Positions 16,105-25,557 are shown, counted from the stretch's first letter. The stretch is DNA of 52,526 bases from Sphingomonadaceae bacterium (GCA_947454135.1 CANGJI010000011.1:1-52526); one strand, 5' to 3'. Translations and numbers: made by a program. Notes: generated from the sequence alone by a model not told the origin.

Positions 16105-17238
16105 TCAGGCCAGCCATTCGAGCAGTGAAGCGAGGCATTCGCGCGCCAGCAGCTTGCTGCGTTCCGGACTCCAGCCCTGCGCCGGATCGGGCAGGTCATC
16201 GTTGTCCTTGAACGGCATTTCCAGCGTCATCGAAACCGCGCCGAAGCGCTCGGCGATCTGGTTGGTCGCCATCGAGAGATTGGCCTTGCCGGGCCGCGCG
16301 ACGGGATAGCCACGCTTCGTCTGGAAATCCGGCGTGCGCCGCTCGAGAATCGCGCGGTAGCGGCGGTAGGCCTCGCCCTGCGCCTCGGTCCAGCTGGGGA
16401 TGCCTTCGAATCCGGCGAAGAACACGGCGGGAATGGCCTCGTCGCCGTGGACGTCGATCGCGAAGTGGACGCCGGTTTCGTCCATGGCGCTGCGGATGGC
16501 GAGGACTTCGGGCGAGCGTTCGGCGCTCGGCTCAAGCCATTCGCGGTTGAGGTTCACGCCGGCAGCATTGGTGCGCAGGTGCCCGCGGCGCGAGCCATCG
16601 GGATTGCAGTTGGGCACGACGTGGAAGCGGCAAAGCTGGCGGAGCTTGCGGGCATGGGGATCGGCAGGATCGCTCAGCATGTCGAGCGCGCCTTCCATCC
16701 ACCATTCGGCCATCGATTCGCCGGGGTGCTGGCGCGCGATCAGCCACACCTGCTTCTCGCCCTCGCCGAGCGAGAGGCAATCGATCGGCTGGCCATCGAG
16801 GCTGCGGCCGAGCACGCGGTGGGTGACGCCCTTGCTAGCGGCGGCTTCCGCGACGAGATCGTGGTGCCGCTCCATCGAATAGGGCGCGAAATAGGCGAAG
16901 GAACAGGTGGCCGCCTGGGGCGTGTAGCGGATCGTCATGGTGCCGCCGTCCACTGCCGCGTCATAGCGGGTCTCGGCGCGGGCCCAGTAATCGCGATCCT
17001 CAGAGACGCAGGCGCGGTAGCCGACCCAGCCATCGGGATAGGCGGCGGACGCAAGGCCGGTGATCTTCAGTTCCAGCATGCGGCCCGCTGCGCCGCTCAC
17101 GCGGAAGTGGAACCACTGGAAGAATTCCGACGCGTTGTCGCGGCGGATGGCGAGCCGGGCGGTGGCGCCATCGATGCTCAGAACTTCAATATTGCCGCTG
17201 TCAAAGCCTGCGTCGATGCTGATCGGTTCGGTCGTCAT
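16105..17238 (-). CDS. M14-family cytosolic-type zinc carboxypeptidase
   Basis: A 377-residue protein with the two-part layout of bacterial cytosolic carboxypeptidases: an N-terminal beta domain (about 1-120) and a C-terminal M14 domain. The zinc ligands are His171 and Glu174 in RQHPGES and His264 in DVHGDE; the catalytic Glu is Glu340 in MTLEMPFKD, and the substrate-binding NPDGSRRGH and NLNREW segments are present. No signal peptide is seen, so it is cytoplasmic. Relatives of this group trim C-terminal residues from proteins or peptides. Its ATG overlaps the stop of the DUF4136-like gene upstream (ATGA), indicating an operon. Confidence 0.88.
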   Translation of the reverse strand: MTTEPISIDAGFDSGNIEVLSIDGATARLAIRRDNASEFFQWFHFRVSGAAGRMLELKITGLASAAYPDGWVGYRACVSEDRDYWARAETRYDAAVDGGTMTIRYTPQAATCSFAYFAPYSMERHHDLVAEAAASKGVTHRVLGRSLDGQPIDCLSLGEGEKQVWLIARQHPGESMAEWWMEGALDMLSDPADPHARKLRQLCRFHVVPNCNPDGSRRGHLRTNAAGVNLNREWLEPSAERSPEVLAIRSAMDETGVHFAIDVHGDEAIPAVFFAGFEGIPSWTEAQGEAYRRYRAILERRTPDFQTKRGYPVARPGKANLSMATNQIAERFGAVSMTLEMPFKDNDDLPDPAQGWSPERSKLLARECLASLLEWLA

Positions 17239-17819
17239 TTGACCGTGATAGTCGCCCCCGAGGTTCCGGGGAAGCCCGAGAACAGGGCATGGGCGAGACG
17301 CGGTGCAGCCACATCGACAGCGGCTTCCCTGGCCTTTTCGCGCTCGACGTTTTCGGCGCGGCCTTCCCATAGCGAAAGGCCGGTTGCGCGGCTGCGGATG
17401 GTGACGACGAGACGGGTATGGACGCGCGCCTTGGGGCCGCCGCCGAGGCTGAAACCGACGCCAAGGCCGACGCCGCTGTTCCAGCCGCCGGTCGAGCCGC
17501 CGACACCGACCGAGACCGGCCCGCGCTGGCGCTCGGTGCGCTGCACTTCGCGTTCGATCCGTACTTCGGCGACGGCATCCGCCGCGCCGGGGGTGGCCGT
17601 GCCGAAGCGCAGGGCGGCAAGTTCAGCCTCGACGGCCTGGAGCCAGACGCGCGTTTCAAGGCTGTTGGCATCGGTGCCCGGCGCAGCGATCACGGCGAGG
17701 GCGCCGCGGCCCAGCGTCGTGATGCTTTCGGGCGTGTGGAAGCGCGTGACTTCGACAGGTGCGGCCAGAGCGGGGGCAGCAGCCAGCGCCAGAACGGCGA
17801 GAAGGACGCGCGCCTTCAT
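17235..17819 (-). CDS. Exported DUF4136-like protein
   Basis: A 194-residue protein with a signal peptide (about 1-19, [11 protein letters not shown]). A Gly-rich segment ([19 protein letters not shown], about 102-120) precedes a conserved strand-rich block ending [12 protein letters not shown], which resembles the DUF4136 pattern found in envelope proteins. There is no lipobox Cys, so it is probably a soluble periplasmic protein. Function unknown. Its start overlaps the stop of the similar gene upstream, and its stop overlaps the carboxypeptidase start, making a three-gene translationally coupled operon. Confidence 0.7.
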   Translation of the reverse strand: MKARVLLAVLALAAAPALAAPVEVTRFHTPESITTLGRGALAVIAAPGTDANSLETRVWLQAVEAELAALRFGTATPGAADAVAEVRIEREVQRTERQRGPVSVGVGGSTGGWNSGVGLGVGFSLGGGPKARVHTRLVVTIRSRATGLSLWEGRAENVEREKAREAAVDVAAPRLAHALFSGFPGTSGATITVK

Positions 17820-18535
17820 GGCGTCACCACGGCGAGCGGCTGCACCACTTGTCCATCCGGGAAGCGCTTGAGGAGGGCCGTGGCGAGGCGAGCGGCCATT
17901 TCACTGTTGTTGATCCCGCCGTCATCCTCGCGCGCTTCGCCCTCGGCGTGGCCTTCCCACAGGACGCGCCCGGTGGCCTTGTCGCGGATGCGCAGGTCGA
18001 GCCGGGTTGCGATGATTGCCTTGGCGGGCTTGGTGAGATCGACCGCGAGCGCGAGGCCGAAGCCGCTGCCGCGATTGCTGACGGTTGTGCTCATTGCGCC
18101 GCTGACCTTCCTGCGCGGAGCCTCTTCGGGAACCGCCACGCTGTGGCTCACCCCGATTTCGGCAATCTGGCCCGGATCCAGGGCCGTGGCAGTATCATAG
18201 CCGCGGCGGGCGAGTTCGTCGATTACGGCGGCTTCGTAGACCGGAAGCTTGCCATCCTCGTTGTCACCGGCGTCGCTGTCCATGCGGCTCACCACGATGC
18301 GCCCTTTGCCGAGCAAGGCTTCGGCATCGGCGGCGCGATAGGCGGTGACATCGATCTTCTTCGAAGGCTGGGCGCTCTGCCGGGCGGAAGGATAACGCGG
18401 ATCAGTATCCTGCCAGCCCCCACTGCCGCCCAAACCGCCACCGCCCCAGCGCCCTTCGCCGGGCATGCCCTGCGCCATTGCTGGAGAGGCGGCGCAGACC
18501 GCGATGGCGGCAGCGAGAGCGGCGATGGACTTCAT
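17816..18535 (-). CDS. Exported DUF4136-like protein, first gene of the operon
   Basis: A 239-residue protein with a signal peptide (MKSIAALAAAIAVCAASPAMAQ). A Gly-rich low-complexity segment follows (about 24-42), then a domain similar to that in the next gene: DLRIRDKATGRVLWEGHAEGE matches the same C-terminal block, so the two are probably paralogues. The ATG at 18535 was chosen for the signal peptide; the reading frame continues upstream to 18682 without support. Function unknown; envelope location likely. Confidence 0.7.
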   Translation of the reverse strand: MKSIAALAAAIAVCAASPAMAQGMPGEGRWGGGGLGGSGGWQDTDPRYPSARQSAQPSKKIDVTAYRAADAEALLGKGRIVVSRMDSDAGDNEDGKLPVYEAAVIDELARRGYDTATALDPGQIAEIGVSHSVAVPEEAPRRKVSGAMSTTVSNRGSGFGLALAVDLTKPAKAIIATRLDLRIRDKATGRVLWEGHAEGEAREDDGGINNSEMAARLATALLKRFPDGQVVQPLAVVTP

Positions 18536-18674
18536 TGTTGGCCTTTCAGGCGGAGGACGACTGGTAAAACGTATGTCCTGTGGCCTGTCTTGCTCATGAA
18601 CGGATCGTTTGTCGATTCCAACACGGGGGGAGACTGCTACTGCCCTGCAGCATCTACCTAGGAGAGTGATTCGC

Positions 18675-19679
18675 ATGGGCAAGGTCCCCGTTCTCGTTAC
18701 CGGCGGTGCCGGCTACATCGGCAGCCACGCGGTGCTGGCGCTGAAGGATGCCGGATGGCCGGTCGCCGTGATCGACAACCTGACCACGGGATTCCGCTTC
18801 GCGATCCCTGATGGCGTGCCGCTCTATGAAGGCGATATCGAGGACGCGGCGCTGCTCGCGCGGATCTTCGCCGAGCAGAAGATCGGTGCCGTGATGCATT
18901 TCGCCGGGTCGATCATCGTGCCCGAATCGGTCGAGAACCCGCTCAAGTACTATCACAACAACACCGCCAAGAGCCGGGCGCTGATCGCCGCTGCTGTCGA
19001 GGCCGGCGTGAAGCACTTCATCTTTTCCTCGACGGCGGCGACTTACGGGATCCCGGAAGTCTCGCCCGTCACCGAGGACAGCCCCAAGGCGCCGATCAAT
19101 CCCTACGGCATGTCGAAGCTGATGACCGAGACGATGCTGGCCGATACCGCGCGGGCGCATCCGCTGAACTACTGCGCGCTGCGCTATTTCAACGTGGCGG
19201 GCGCGGACCCGCAGGCGCGCACCGGGCAATCGACGGCGGGGGCGACGCACCTCATCAAGGTTGCGGTCGAAGCCGCGCTCGGCAAGCGCAGCCATGTCGG
19301 CGTGTTCGGCACGGATTACGATACGCCGGACGGGACCGGGGTGCGCGACTACATCCACGTGTCCGATCTCGCCGCCGCGCATGTGCTGGCGCTGGAAGCG
19401 CTGATCGAGGCGCCGGAGCGGTCGCTCACCATGAATTGCGGCTATGGCAGGGGCTTCTCGGTGCTCGAGGTGCTCGATGCGGTCGACCGCGTCACCAACC
19501 TCAAGATCGAGCGCAAGCTTGAAGGGCGCCGCGCGGGCGATCCCGATTCGCTGATTTCCGACAACCAGCGCATCAAGGCGACCCTGCCGTGGGTGCCGCG
19601 CTATGCCGATCTCGATGTCATTGTGCAGCACGCACTGGCCTGGGAACGCAAACTGACCGAGATCCGCGCGGACGCCTGA
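18675..19679 (+). CDS. galE: UDP-glucose 4-epimerase
   Basis: A 334-residue extended short-chain dehydrogenase that interconverts UDP-glucose and UDP-galactose. The NAD-binding motif GGAGYIGSH is at the N-terminus; the catalytic pair is in SSTAATYG and YGMSK (Tyr-x3-Lys); RYFNVAGADP and RDYIHVSDLA are typical of GalE. The ATG at 18675 is preceded by AGGAGAG. It probably supplies galactose for surface polysaccharide; no other sugar genes are adjacent. Confidence 0.93.
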   Translation: MGKVPVLVTGGAGYIGSHAVLALKDAGWPVAVIDNLTTGFRFAIPDGVPLYEGDIEDAALLARIFAEQKIGAVMHFAGSIIVPESVENPLKYYHNNTAKSRALIAAAVEAGVKHFIFSSTAATYGIPEVSPVTEDSPKAPINPYGMSKLMTETMLADTARAHPLNYCALRYFNVAGADPQARTGQSTAGATHLIKVAVEAALGKRSHVGVFGTDYDTPDGTGVRDYIHVSDLAAAHVLALEALIEAPERSLTMNCGYGRGFSVLEVLDAVDRVTNLKIERKLEGRRAGDPDSLISDNQRIKATLPWVPRYADLDVIVQHALAWERKLTEIRADA

Positions 19680-19700
19680 GTGCCTGTCTGAGTTCATCGG

Positions 19701-19728
19701 TTGACTTTCGCGCAGGGGCCGCATAACC
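19701..19728 (+). promoter_or_regulatory. Candidate promoter of rpmJ
   Basis: TTGACT at 19701 and ATAACC at 19723, separated by 16 nt, fit a sigma-70-type promoter about 50 nt before the rpmJ start. The call is by eye only. Confidence 0.35.
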
Positions 19729-19775
19729 GCCGCCTTCCAATTTCGGCCCGGTCGGCTCGGGCATAAGGATTCGCC

Positions 19776-19901
19776 ATGAAGATTCGCAACAGCCTGAAGT
19801 CGCTCAAGGATCGTCACCGGGATAACCGCGTGATCCGTCGCCGCGGCCGCACCTACGTCATCAACAAGACCCAGAAGCGCTTCAAGGCGCGTCAGGGCTG
19901 A
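19776..19901 (+). CDS. rpmJ: 50S ribosomal protein L36
   Basis: A 41-residue, strongly basic protein, [14 protein letters not shown] at the N-terminus and [11 protein letters not shown] at the end, clearly L36. It is the longer, cysteine-free form (no zinc ribbon) usual in alphaproteobacteria. AAGGAT lies 7 nt before the ATG. It is monocistronic, bounded by its own terminator at 19908-19931, so it is set apart from the main ribosomal operons. Confidence 0.95.
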   Translation: MKIRNSLKSLKDRHRDNRVIRRRGRTYVINKTQKRFKARQG

Positions 19902-19907
19902 TTGCGG

Positions 19908-19933
19908 TCGCCCCGTTTCGGCGGGGCGATTTG
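19908..19933 (+). terminator. Rho-independent terminator of rpmJ
   Basis: The stem TCGCCCCG / CGGGGCGA with a 6-nt loop is followed by TTTGT, starting 7 nt after the rpmJ stop. Confidence 0.8.
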
Positions 19934-19961
19934 TAATCGAACGGTTTGCAACCGGCTGAAG

Positions 19962-19987
19962 GCCTCCGCCACCCGCGGGGGCTTTTT
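19962..19987 (+). terminator. Second tandem terminator before the HAD gene
   Basis: GCCTCCGC, a 5-nt loop CACCC, and GCGGGGGC form an 8-bp stem with one G-U, followed by TTTTT. It begins only about 30 nt after the rpmJ terminator, so it is either a back-up terminator or the end of a very short RNA. Confidence 0.75.
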
Positions 19988-20011
19988 GCATGTGCGGAAG
20001 GAATGTCCGGC

Positions 20012-20626
20012 GTGAGCGCTGAGGTCGACGCGGTCGTCTGGGATATCGGCCATGTGCTGGTGCAGTGGTCGATTCGCGGGCTCTACGAAAAGCTGATCGA
20101 CGACCCGGCACAGCTCGACTGGTTTCTCGAAAACGTCGTCACGCTGCCGTGGCACTTCCGCCATGATGCGGGCGAGCCGCTGGCCGATCTCATCGCCGAG
20201 AAAGTGGCCGAGTATCCCGAGCATCGTGCGCTGATCGAAGCCTACGGCCCGCGCTGGCTGGAGACGATCCCCGGGCCCATCCCGGGCACCCCCGCGCTGG
20301 TTGAAACGCTGGCGGCCCGCGGTGTGCCGCAGTTCGCGATCACCAATTTCGGCGCGGATACCTGGGCGATGTTCCGCCCCAGCTTCCCGGTGCTCGACAT
20401 CATGGACGATGTGGTGGTGAGCGGCGTCGAGAAGCTGATCAAGCCCGATCCGGCGATCTTCCACCTTGCCGCACAGCGCTTTGGCCATGTGCCGGAGCGG
20501 ATGCTGTTCATCGATGACAACGCCGCCAATATCGCCAGCGCGGCTGCGCTTGGGTGGAAGGTGCATCACTTCACGCGAGGGGCAGAGGCGCTTGCGGCAG
20601 ATCTGCGGGCGCTGGGGGTGCTTTAG
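20012..20626 (+). CDS. HAD-family hydrolase (YihX-like phosphatase)
   Basis: A protein of about 204 residues with the HAD motifs: the nucleophile loop VVWDIGHVL (motif I in the DxG form, as in YihX), ITNFGAD (motif II), KPDPAIF with the motif III Lys, and FIDDNAAN (motif IV). The family dephosphorylates small phosphometabolites such as sugar phosphates; the substrate is not known. The start is uncertain: AAGGA lies 9 nt before GTG 20012, whereas ATG 20003 almost touches that site. Confidence 0.85.
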   Translation: MSAEVDAVVWDIGHVLVQWSIRGLYEKLIDDPAQLDWFLENVVTLPWHFRHDAGEPLADLIAEKVAEYPEHRALIEAYGPRWLETIPGPIPGTPALVETLAARGVPQFAITNFGADTWAMFRPSFPVLDIMDDVVVSGVEKLIKPDPAIFHLAAQRFGHVPERMLFIDDNAANIASAAALGWKVHHFTRGAEALAADLRALGVL

Positions 20627-20655
20627 TCCGGTTACCGAGGCAACTCTTGTGGGGC

Positions 20656-20704
20656 CCTGGATTCCCGCCTTCGCGGGAATGACGAGGGGGGAGGGAATGA
20701 CGAA
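20656..20704. repeat. Dispersed palindromic (REP-like) repeat plus half copy
   Basis: ATTCCCGC-CTTC-GCGGGAAT at 20661-20680 is a perfect 8-bp hairpin embedded in the unit CCTGGATT...GAATGACGAG. A half copy, GGGAATGACGA, follows at 20694-20704. Similar sequence recurs at 42134-42215. It lies between two convergent genes and may serve as a bidirectional terminator. Confidence 0.7.
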
Positions 20705-20727
20705 AGGAAGGAGGGGCTGTCCCTCTT

Positions 20728-21492
20728 TCAGCGCAGCCCGATCAGCGAAATCTGCCGGCCATATCCTGCCTCGCCCGCATGGGTTGAGCGGCGGAACGAA
20801 TAGAAGCGTTCGGCCTGCGAGTAGGTGTCCTCTCCCAGCATGCCAACGGTGCCGACGCCAAAGGCCGCAAGGCGCGCGGCGACATAGCCTTCCAGATCGA
20901 ACCACGCATGCCCGGCGCGTCCGGCCTTGAAGAAGCGGGCATTGTCCGCGTCCTCGGCGGTGAAGCTGCCTTCGAACCCCGCGTCCACTTCGTAGCTTTT
21001 CTGGGCGATGCAGGGGCCGACCACGGCGGCAATGCGCGCGCGGTTTGCGCCGAGCGCTTCCATGGCCTCGACCGTGCGGTCCGTCACGCCGCCGATAGCG
21101 CCCTTCCATCCGGCGTGGGCCGCGCCGATCACCCCTGCTTCGGCATCGTGAAACAGCACAGGTGCGCAATCGGCGGTGAGCACGCCGAGGAGCAGGCCCG
21201 GCTGGTTGGTGACAAGGGCATCGGCCTTGGGGCGGTCTGCATCGGCCCACGGTGCGATCACGGTGATCACATCGGGCGAATGGATCTGATAGCAGGTCAG
21301 CAGGCGTCCGCCCGGTAGCACGGCCTCGCCCGCGCGGCGGCGGTTTTCGGCGGTGTGCGCGGGATCGTCCTCGCTGTAGCTGACGTTGAGCCCGGCGTGG
21401 AGGCCGGTGCTGACCCCGCCGCGCCGGCCGAGGAAGCCGTGCGCCGCGCCTGCCAGCGCCGGGTGCGTCAGGGCCTCGACTGGCTCGCTCAT
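20728..21492 (-). CDS. pgeF: Peptidoglycan editing factor PgeF (laccase-domain, YfiH family)
   Basis: A 254-residue protein of the DUF152/Cu-oxidase_4 family. The metal-site residues are seen in YQIHSPDV (His), VLTADCAPVLF (Cys), and GAAHAGWKG (His), followed by VGPCIAQKSYEV. In E. coli YfiH/PgeF acts as an amidase that removes L-serine wrongly placed in peptidoglycan stems; older annotations call it a multicopper polyphenol oxidase. The ATG at 21492 lies 10 nt after the pepN stop, so the two are probably cotranscribed. Confidence 0.9.
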   Translation of the reverse strand: MSEPVEALTHPALAGAAHGFLGRRGGVSTGLHAGLNVSYSEDDPAHTAENRRRAGEAVLPGGRLLTCYQIHSPDVITVIAPWADADRPKADALVTNQPGLLLGVLTADCAPVLFHDAEAGVIGAAHAGWKGAIGGVTDRTVEAMEALGANRARIAAVVGPCIAQKSYEVDAGFEGSFTAEDADNARFFKAGRAGHAWFDLEGYVAARLAAFGVGTVGMLGEDTYSQAERFYSFRRSTHAGEAGYGRQISLIGLR

Positions 21493-21502
21493 CCCCAATC
21501 CC

Positions 21503-24124
21503 TTATCCTTCCAGGCTCTTGCTGACCTGTTCGCGCACATCGCGCGAGAGGCCCGGTGCGGCGGCAATACGCTCCAGTTCGGCGCGCATCAGCGCCGCGC
21601 GCGCCGGTTCGATGCGGCGCCAGCGGCCGAGCGGCGGCACAAAGCGCGCAGCGACGTTGCCGTTGATCGGATCGAGCTTGAGGATGAGATCGGCGATCAT
21701 CCGGTAGCCGGCACCGCTGGCTGCATGGAACGCCTGCGGATTGGCGGCGAAGGCCATGTAGAGCGCGCGCACGCGGTTGGGGTTGGTCATCGTGAAGTCC
21801 GGATGATCGGCGAGCGTGGCTACATGCGCGAGCGTATCCGGATGGAGCGCACCGGCCTGGATCGAGAACCACTTGTCGATCACCAGCGCGTTGCCGGCAA
21901 AGCGCGCATGGAAATCGGCGAGCGCAGCGCGGCGATCCGCATCACATTCGGCAGCGCCGATGCCGGCGAGGACCATGAGCGCGCCTTGGCGGTCGGTCAT
22001 GTTGTCCGCTGCGTCATACTGCGCCTTGGCGCGGCGGGCGGCTTCGGCGGGATCGCTGGCGGCGAGGTAGACCAGCGCCTGTGTCTTGAGCTTGCGTGCA
22101 CCCCGCGCCGCTGCTTCGAGGCTGTAGGGCACGGCGGTGCAGCGATCGTGGAGCGCATGCCACTGCGCCGCGAGTTCGCTTCCCAGCCAGCGCTTCAGCG
22201 CCTCGCGCTCGGCATGGATGCGCGAGGGATCGGCTACCGGCAGCTGCTCCGCGATATAGCCTTCGCCGGGGAGGATGATCAGCTCGCCGCGCATCAGATC
22301 GTCGAGCGCGGTATCGCCCAGCACGGCCGCATAGACATCGCGGATCGCGGCGAGACCTTCCGCGCGCGCGGCTTCGGTGAGCTCGTCCGAGACTGCAGCG
22401 ACAAGGTGGCGGACCATGAGCTGCTGCATCGCCTCGTAGCGGGCGAAGGGATCATCGTCGTGCGCGGCGAGGAAGACGAGGTCGGCGGTCGTAACGGCCA
22501 TGTCGATGGCGACCGGGGCCGAGAACCCGCGGTTGATGGAAAGCACCGGCGGTGCAGCGAAGCCGGTGAACGTGAAGGTCTGCTCGGCTTCGGTGAGGAC
22601 GAGGAGCTGCTCGCCGCCATGCTTGCCAGTCGCGCGGTCGAACAAGGCGGTGCGCAGCGGGATCACCATCGGCTGCTTGTCAGGCTGGCCGGGGGTGGCG
22701 GGCACGGTCTGGCGGAGCGTGAGCGTCGCCGTGTCACCCGCGTGGGCCAGCGTGGCGGTCACGCGCGGGGTGCCGGCCTGCTCGTACCAGCGGCGGAACT
22801 GCTTGAGGTCGAGGCCCGCGCCGTCCTCGATCGCGCGGACGAAGTCCTCGCAGGTCGCGGCTTCGCCGTCGTGCCGGTCGAAGTAGAGGTCGGTGCCGCT
22901 GCGGAAGCGCTCGGGGCCGGCCAGCACCGTCATCATGCGGATCACCTCGGCGCCCTTGTTGTAGACGGTCGCGGTGTAGAAGTTGCTGATTTCCTGATAG
23001 GCATCGGGCCGGATCGGATGCGCCAGCGGGCCGGAATCCTCGGGAAACTGAGCTGCGCGCAGGATGCGGACATCCTCGATGCGCTTGACCGGCGCGGAAC
23101 CCATGTCGGCGCTGAACTGCTGGTCGCGCAGCACCGTGAAGCCTTCCTTGAGGCTCAGCTGGAACCAGTCGCGGCAGGTGACGCGGTTGCCTGACCAGTT
23201 GTGGAAGTATTCGTGGGCTACCACGCCTTCGATGGCGTCATAGTCGCCATCGGTCGCCGTTTCGGGATCTGCCAGAATATAGCGCGTGTTGAAGACGTTG
23301 AGGCCCTTGTTCTCCATCGCACCCGCGTTGAAGTCTGCCACGGCAACGATGTTGAACAGGTCGAGGTCGTATTCCCGGCCATAGACCTCCTCGTCCCAGC
23401 GCATCGAATCGATGAGCGCCTTCATCGCGTGGCTGGTGCGCGTCTCGTCCCCGGCGCGGACGTAGATGGCAAGATCGACCTTGCGGCCCGAGCGGGTGGT
23501 GAACGTGTCACGCGAGGCAACGAGATCGCCCGCGACCAGCGCGAAGAGGTAGGAAGGCTTGGGCCAGGGATCGTGCCATTCGGCCCAGTGCGTGCCGTCG
23601 CCATTGTCTCCGGAGGCGACGGGGTTGCCGTTCGAAAGCAGTACCGGGAAGGCCGCCTTGTCGCCCGCCATGCGCACCGAATAGACGCTGAGCACGTCGG
23701 GGCGGTCGGGGAAGAACGTGATGCGGCGGAAGCCCTCTGCCTCGCACTGGGTGCAGAGCATGCCGTTCGAGGCATAGAGGCCGGATAGCTGGGTATTGGC
23801 AGCGGGGTCGATCTCGGTCTCGATCCTCACGGTGTGGCGGTCGCCTTGCAGGTCGATGACGAGTTGGTCGCCGTCCATGCGCCAGTCGTTGTGCGCGGCC
23901 CCATCGACCGCCACGCTTTTCGGCGTGATGCCGTCGCCGTCTAGCCGCAGCGGGCCGGACGCTGCGCTGCTGCGTTCCACCACCAGATCGGCGCGCACCC
24001 GCGTCGCGGTGAGCGACAGCGCGAAATCGAGCGCGATTTCCGGCACCAGCCATTCGGGCGGGCGATAATCCGCGCGCTGGATGATCGTGACGGGGACGGC
24101 GGGGGTGCTGGAAAGGTCGTTCAT
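21503..24124 (-). CDS. pepN: Aminopeptidase N (M1 family)
   Basis: An 873-residue zinc aminopeptidase of the bacterial PepN type, removing N-terminal residues from peptides in the cytoplasm. The exopeptidase motif GAMEN is at 268-272, the zinc motif HEYFH at 304-308 with the third ligand Glu327 in SLKEGFT, and the catalytic domain is followed by the long helical C-terminal domain. The length matches E. coli PepN (about 870). The ATG at 24124 fits the family N-terminus; the upstream extension to 24241 is rejected. It is divergent from the M48 protease gene. Confidence 0.94.
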   Translation of the reverse strand: MNDLSSTPAVPVTIIQRADYRPPEWLVPEIALDFALSLTATRVRADLVVERSSAASGPLRLDGDGITPKSVAVDGAAHNDWRMDGDQLVIDLQGDRHTVRIETEIDPAANTQLSGLYASNGMLCTQCEAEGFRRITFFPDRPDVLSVYSVRMAGDKAAFPVLLSNGNPVASGDNGDGTHWAEWHDPWPKPSYLFALVAGDLVASRDTFTTRSGRKVDLAIYVRAGDETRTSHAMKALIDSMRWDEEVYGREYDLDLFNIVAVADFNAGAMENKGLNVFNTRYILADPETATDGDYDAIEGVVAHEYFHNWSGNRVTCRDWFQLSLKEGFTVLRDQQFSADMGSAPVKRIEDVRILRAAQFPEDSGPLAHPIRPDAYQEISNFYTATVYNKGAEVIRMMTVLAGPERFRSGTDLYFDRHDGEAATCEDFVRAIEDGAGLDLKQFRRWYEQAGTPRVTATLAHAGDTATLTLRQTVPATPGQPDKQPMVIPLRTALFDRATGKHGGEQLLVLTEAEQTFTFTGFAAPPVLSINRGFSAPVAIDMAVTTADLVFLAAHDDDPFARYEAMQQLMVRHLVAAVSDELTEAARAEGLAAIRDVYAAVLGDTALDDLMRGELIILPGEGYIAEQLPVADPSRIHAEREALKRWLGSELAAQWHALHDRCTAVPYSLEAAARGARKLKTQALVYLAASDPAEAARRAKAQYDAADNMTDRQGALMVLAGIGAAECDADRRAALADFHARFAGNALVIDKWFSIQAGALHPDTLAHVATLADHPDFTMTNPNRVRALYMAFAANPQAFHAASGAGYRMIADLILKLDPINGNVAARFVPPLGRWRRIEPARAALMRAELERIAAAPGLSRDVREQVSKSLEG

Positions 24125-24267
24125 GGCGGCCAATGTAGGGAGCCTGCGCCCATGGGGAAGCGCAAAATCGGCGGGCGCGCAAAACTTCCGGTATCGCCGC
24201 TTGACGCCGCGACAGGCGCGCCGCACCCATGCGGCAACCATGCAGGCAGGGGACTGGGTCGCTCACC

Positions 24268-25557
24268 ATGTCGATACCGAAGCTCGTCATTTTTGTGGCT
24301 GCGGCGTTGCTCTCGGCCGTTCCTGGCCTCGCCCACGCGGCTCCGTTCGATGTGGATCATGCGACGCAACTCTGGCTGGCAACGCTGAGCGCACCGGCGA
24401 AGGCCCGCTCCGACGCCTATTTCGAAGGCAGCGAGTGGCTGAACCTGTGGGGCACGCTGATTTCGCTCGCCATCTATTGGCTCCTGCTGCGGACGCGCCT
24501 GCTGCCGCGGGTGCGCGACGGCATGCACCGGCGCGGCTGGCGGCCCTGGCTGGGCCTGCTCGCCTGCGCCCTGGTGTTCATCGTGATCGGCACCGTGCTC
24601 AGCCTGCCCTGGTCGATCTATTCGGGCTACTGGCGCGAGCGGCAGTACGGCCTGATGAACCAGACGCTGCTGGCATGGCTTGGCGATCAGGTGATCGGGC
24701 TGGCGCTGAGCGCCGTGTTCGGCAGTGTGCTGCTGCTGGTGATCTATGCCGTGATCCGCAAGTATCCGAAGCGCTGGTGGCTGATCGGAACCGGGGTGGT
24801 CGGTGTTGCCCTCACCTTCCTCATGCTGATCACGCCGGTGTTCATCGTGCCCCTGTTCAACACCTCTTCCGAATTGCCTGACGGGCCGGTGCGCGAACGG
24901 GTTGTCGCCATGGCCAAGGCCAATGGCGTGCCATCGGACCACATCTATCTGGTCGATTCCTCGCGCCAGTCAGACCGGATTTCGGCCAATGTTTCGGGCA
25001 TCGGCCCGACGATCCGCATCTCGCTCAACGACAACTTGCTCAACAGGACGAGTGCGGCGGAGACGGCGGCGGTGATGGGGCATGAGCTCGGGCACTATGT
25101 GCTGGGGCACGTCTGGCGCACGACCATTGTGCTGACCGTGCTGGTCGGTCTGCTGCTTTGGCTCGCTTCACGGATCACGCCTGCGCTGATCCGCTACGGT
25201 GGGGAGCGCTGGGGCGTGCGCGGTCTCGCCGATCCGGCGTCGCTACCGGTGCTGGCAGGGGTGCTCAGTGTGCTTTTGCTGCTGGCGACGCCCATTACCA
25301 ACACGCTAGTCCGCGTCGATGAGAGCGAAGCCGATGTCTTCGGGCTCGATGCTGCGCGCGAACCCGATGGCTTCGCCGCCGCAGCGATGAAGCTTTCGGC
25401 CTACCGCAAGATCGAGCCGGGGCCGATCGAGGAAATGCTGTTCTTCGATCACCCCTCGGGCAAGACGCGGGTGCGCATGGCGATGCAGTGGAAGAAGGAC
25501 CACCTGCCGAACGCGGTCGAAGTTGTGCCGCCTCCCATGCCGGAGCCCAAGCCGTGA
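24268..25557 (+). CDS. M48-family membrane metalloprotease (CAAX protease Ste24-like)
   Basis: A 429-residue integral membrane protease with several hydrophobic segments (about 60-75, 95-115, 140-162, 172-195) and two more after the active site. The zinc motif HELGH is at 272-276; the third ligand is probably the Glu in DESEADVFGLD. The layout matches Ste24/CAAX prenyl protease 1. In bacteria, which lack prenylated CAAX proteins, its role is likely quality control of membrane proteins. The stop overlaps the next gene (GTGA). The ATG at 24268 was chosen, though the ribosome site is weak. Confidence 0.88.
   Translation: MSIPKLVIFVAAALLSAVPGLAHAAPFDVDHATQLWLATLSAPAKARSDAYFEGSEWLNLWGTLISLAIYWLLLRTRLLPRVRDGMHRRGWRPWLGLLACALVFIVIGTVLSLPWSIYSGYWRERQYGLMNQTLLAWLGDQVIGLALSAVFGSVLLLVIYAVIRKYPKRWWLIGTGVVGVALTFLMLITPVFIVPLFNTSSELPDGPVRERVVAMAKANGVPSDHIYLVDSSRQSDRISANVSGIGPTIRISLNDNLLNRTSAAETAAVMGHELGHYVLGHVWRTTIVLTVLVGLLLWLASRITPALIRYGGERWGVRGLADPASLPVLAGVLSVLLLLATPITNTLVRVDESEADVFGLDAAREPDGFAAAAMKLSAYRKIEPGPIEEMLFFDHPSGKTRVRMAMQWKKDHLPNAVEVVPPPMPEPKP

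Noticed and set aside
20656..20704. Insertion sequence end
   Set aside because: No transposase and no target duplication; the unit is a short palindrome also found elsewhere in the window.
20728..21492. Multicopper polyphenol oxidase (laccase)
   Set aside because: The residues fit the YfiH/PgeF family, whose shown role is peptidoglycan editing; no true multicopper oxidase motifs are present.
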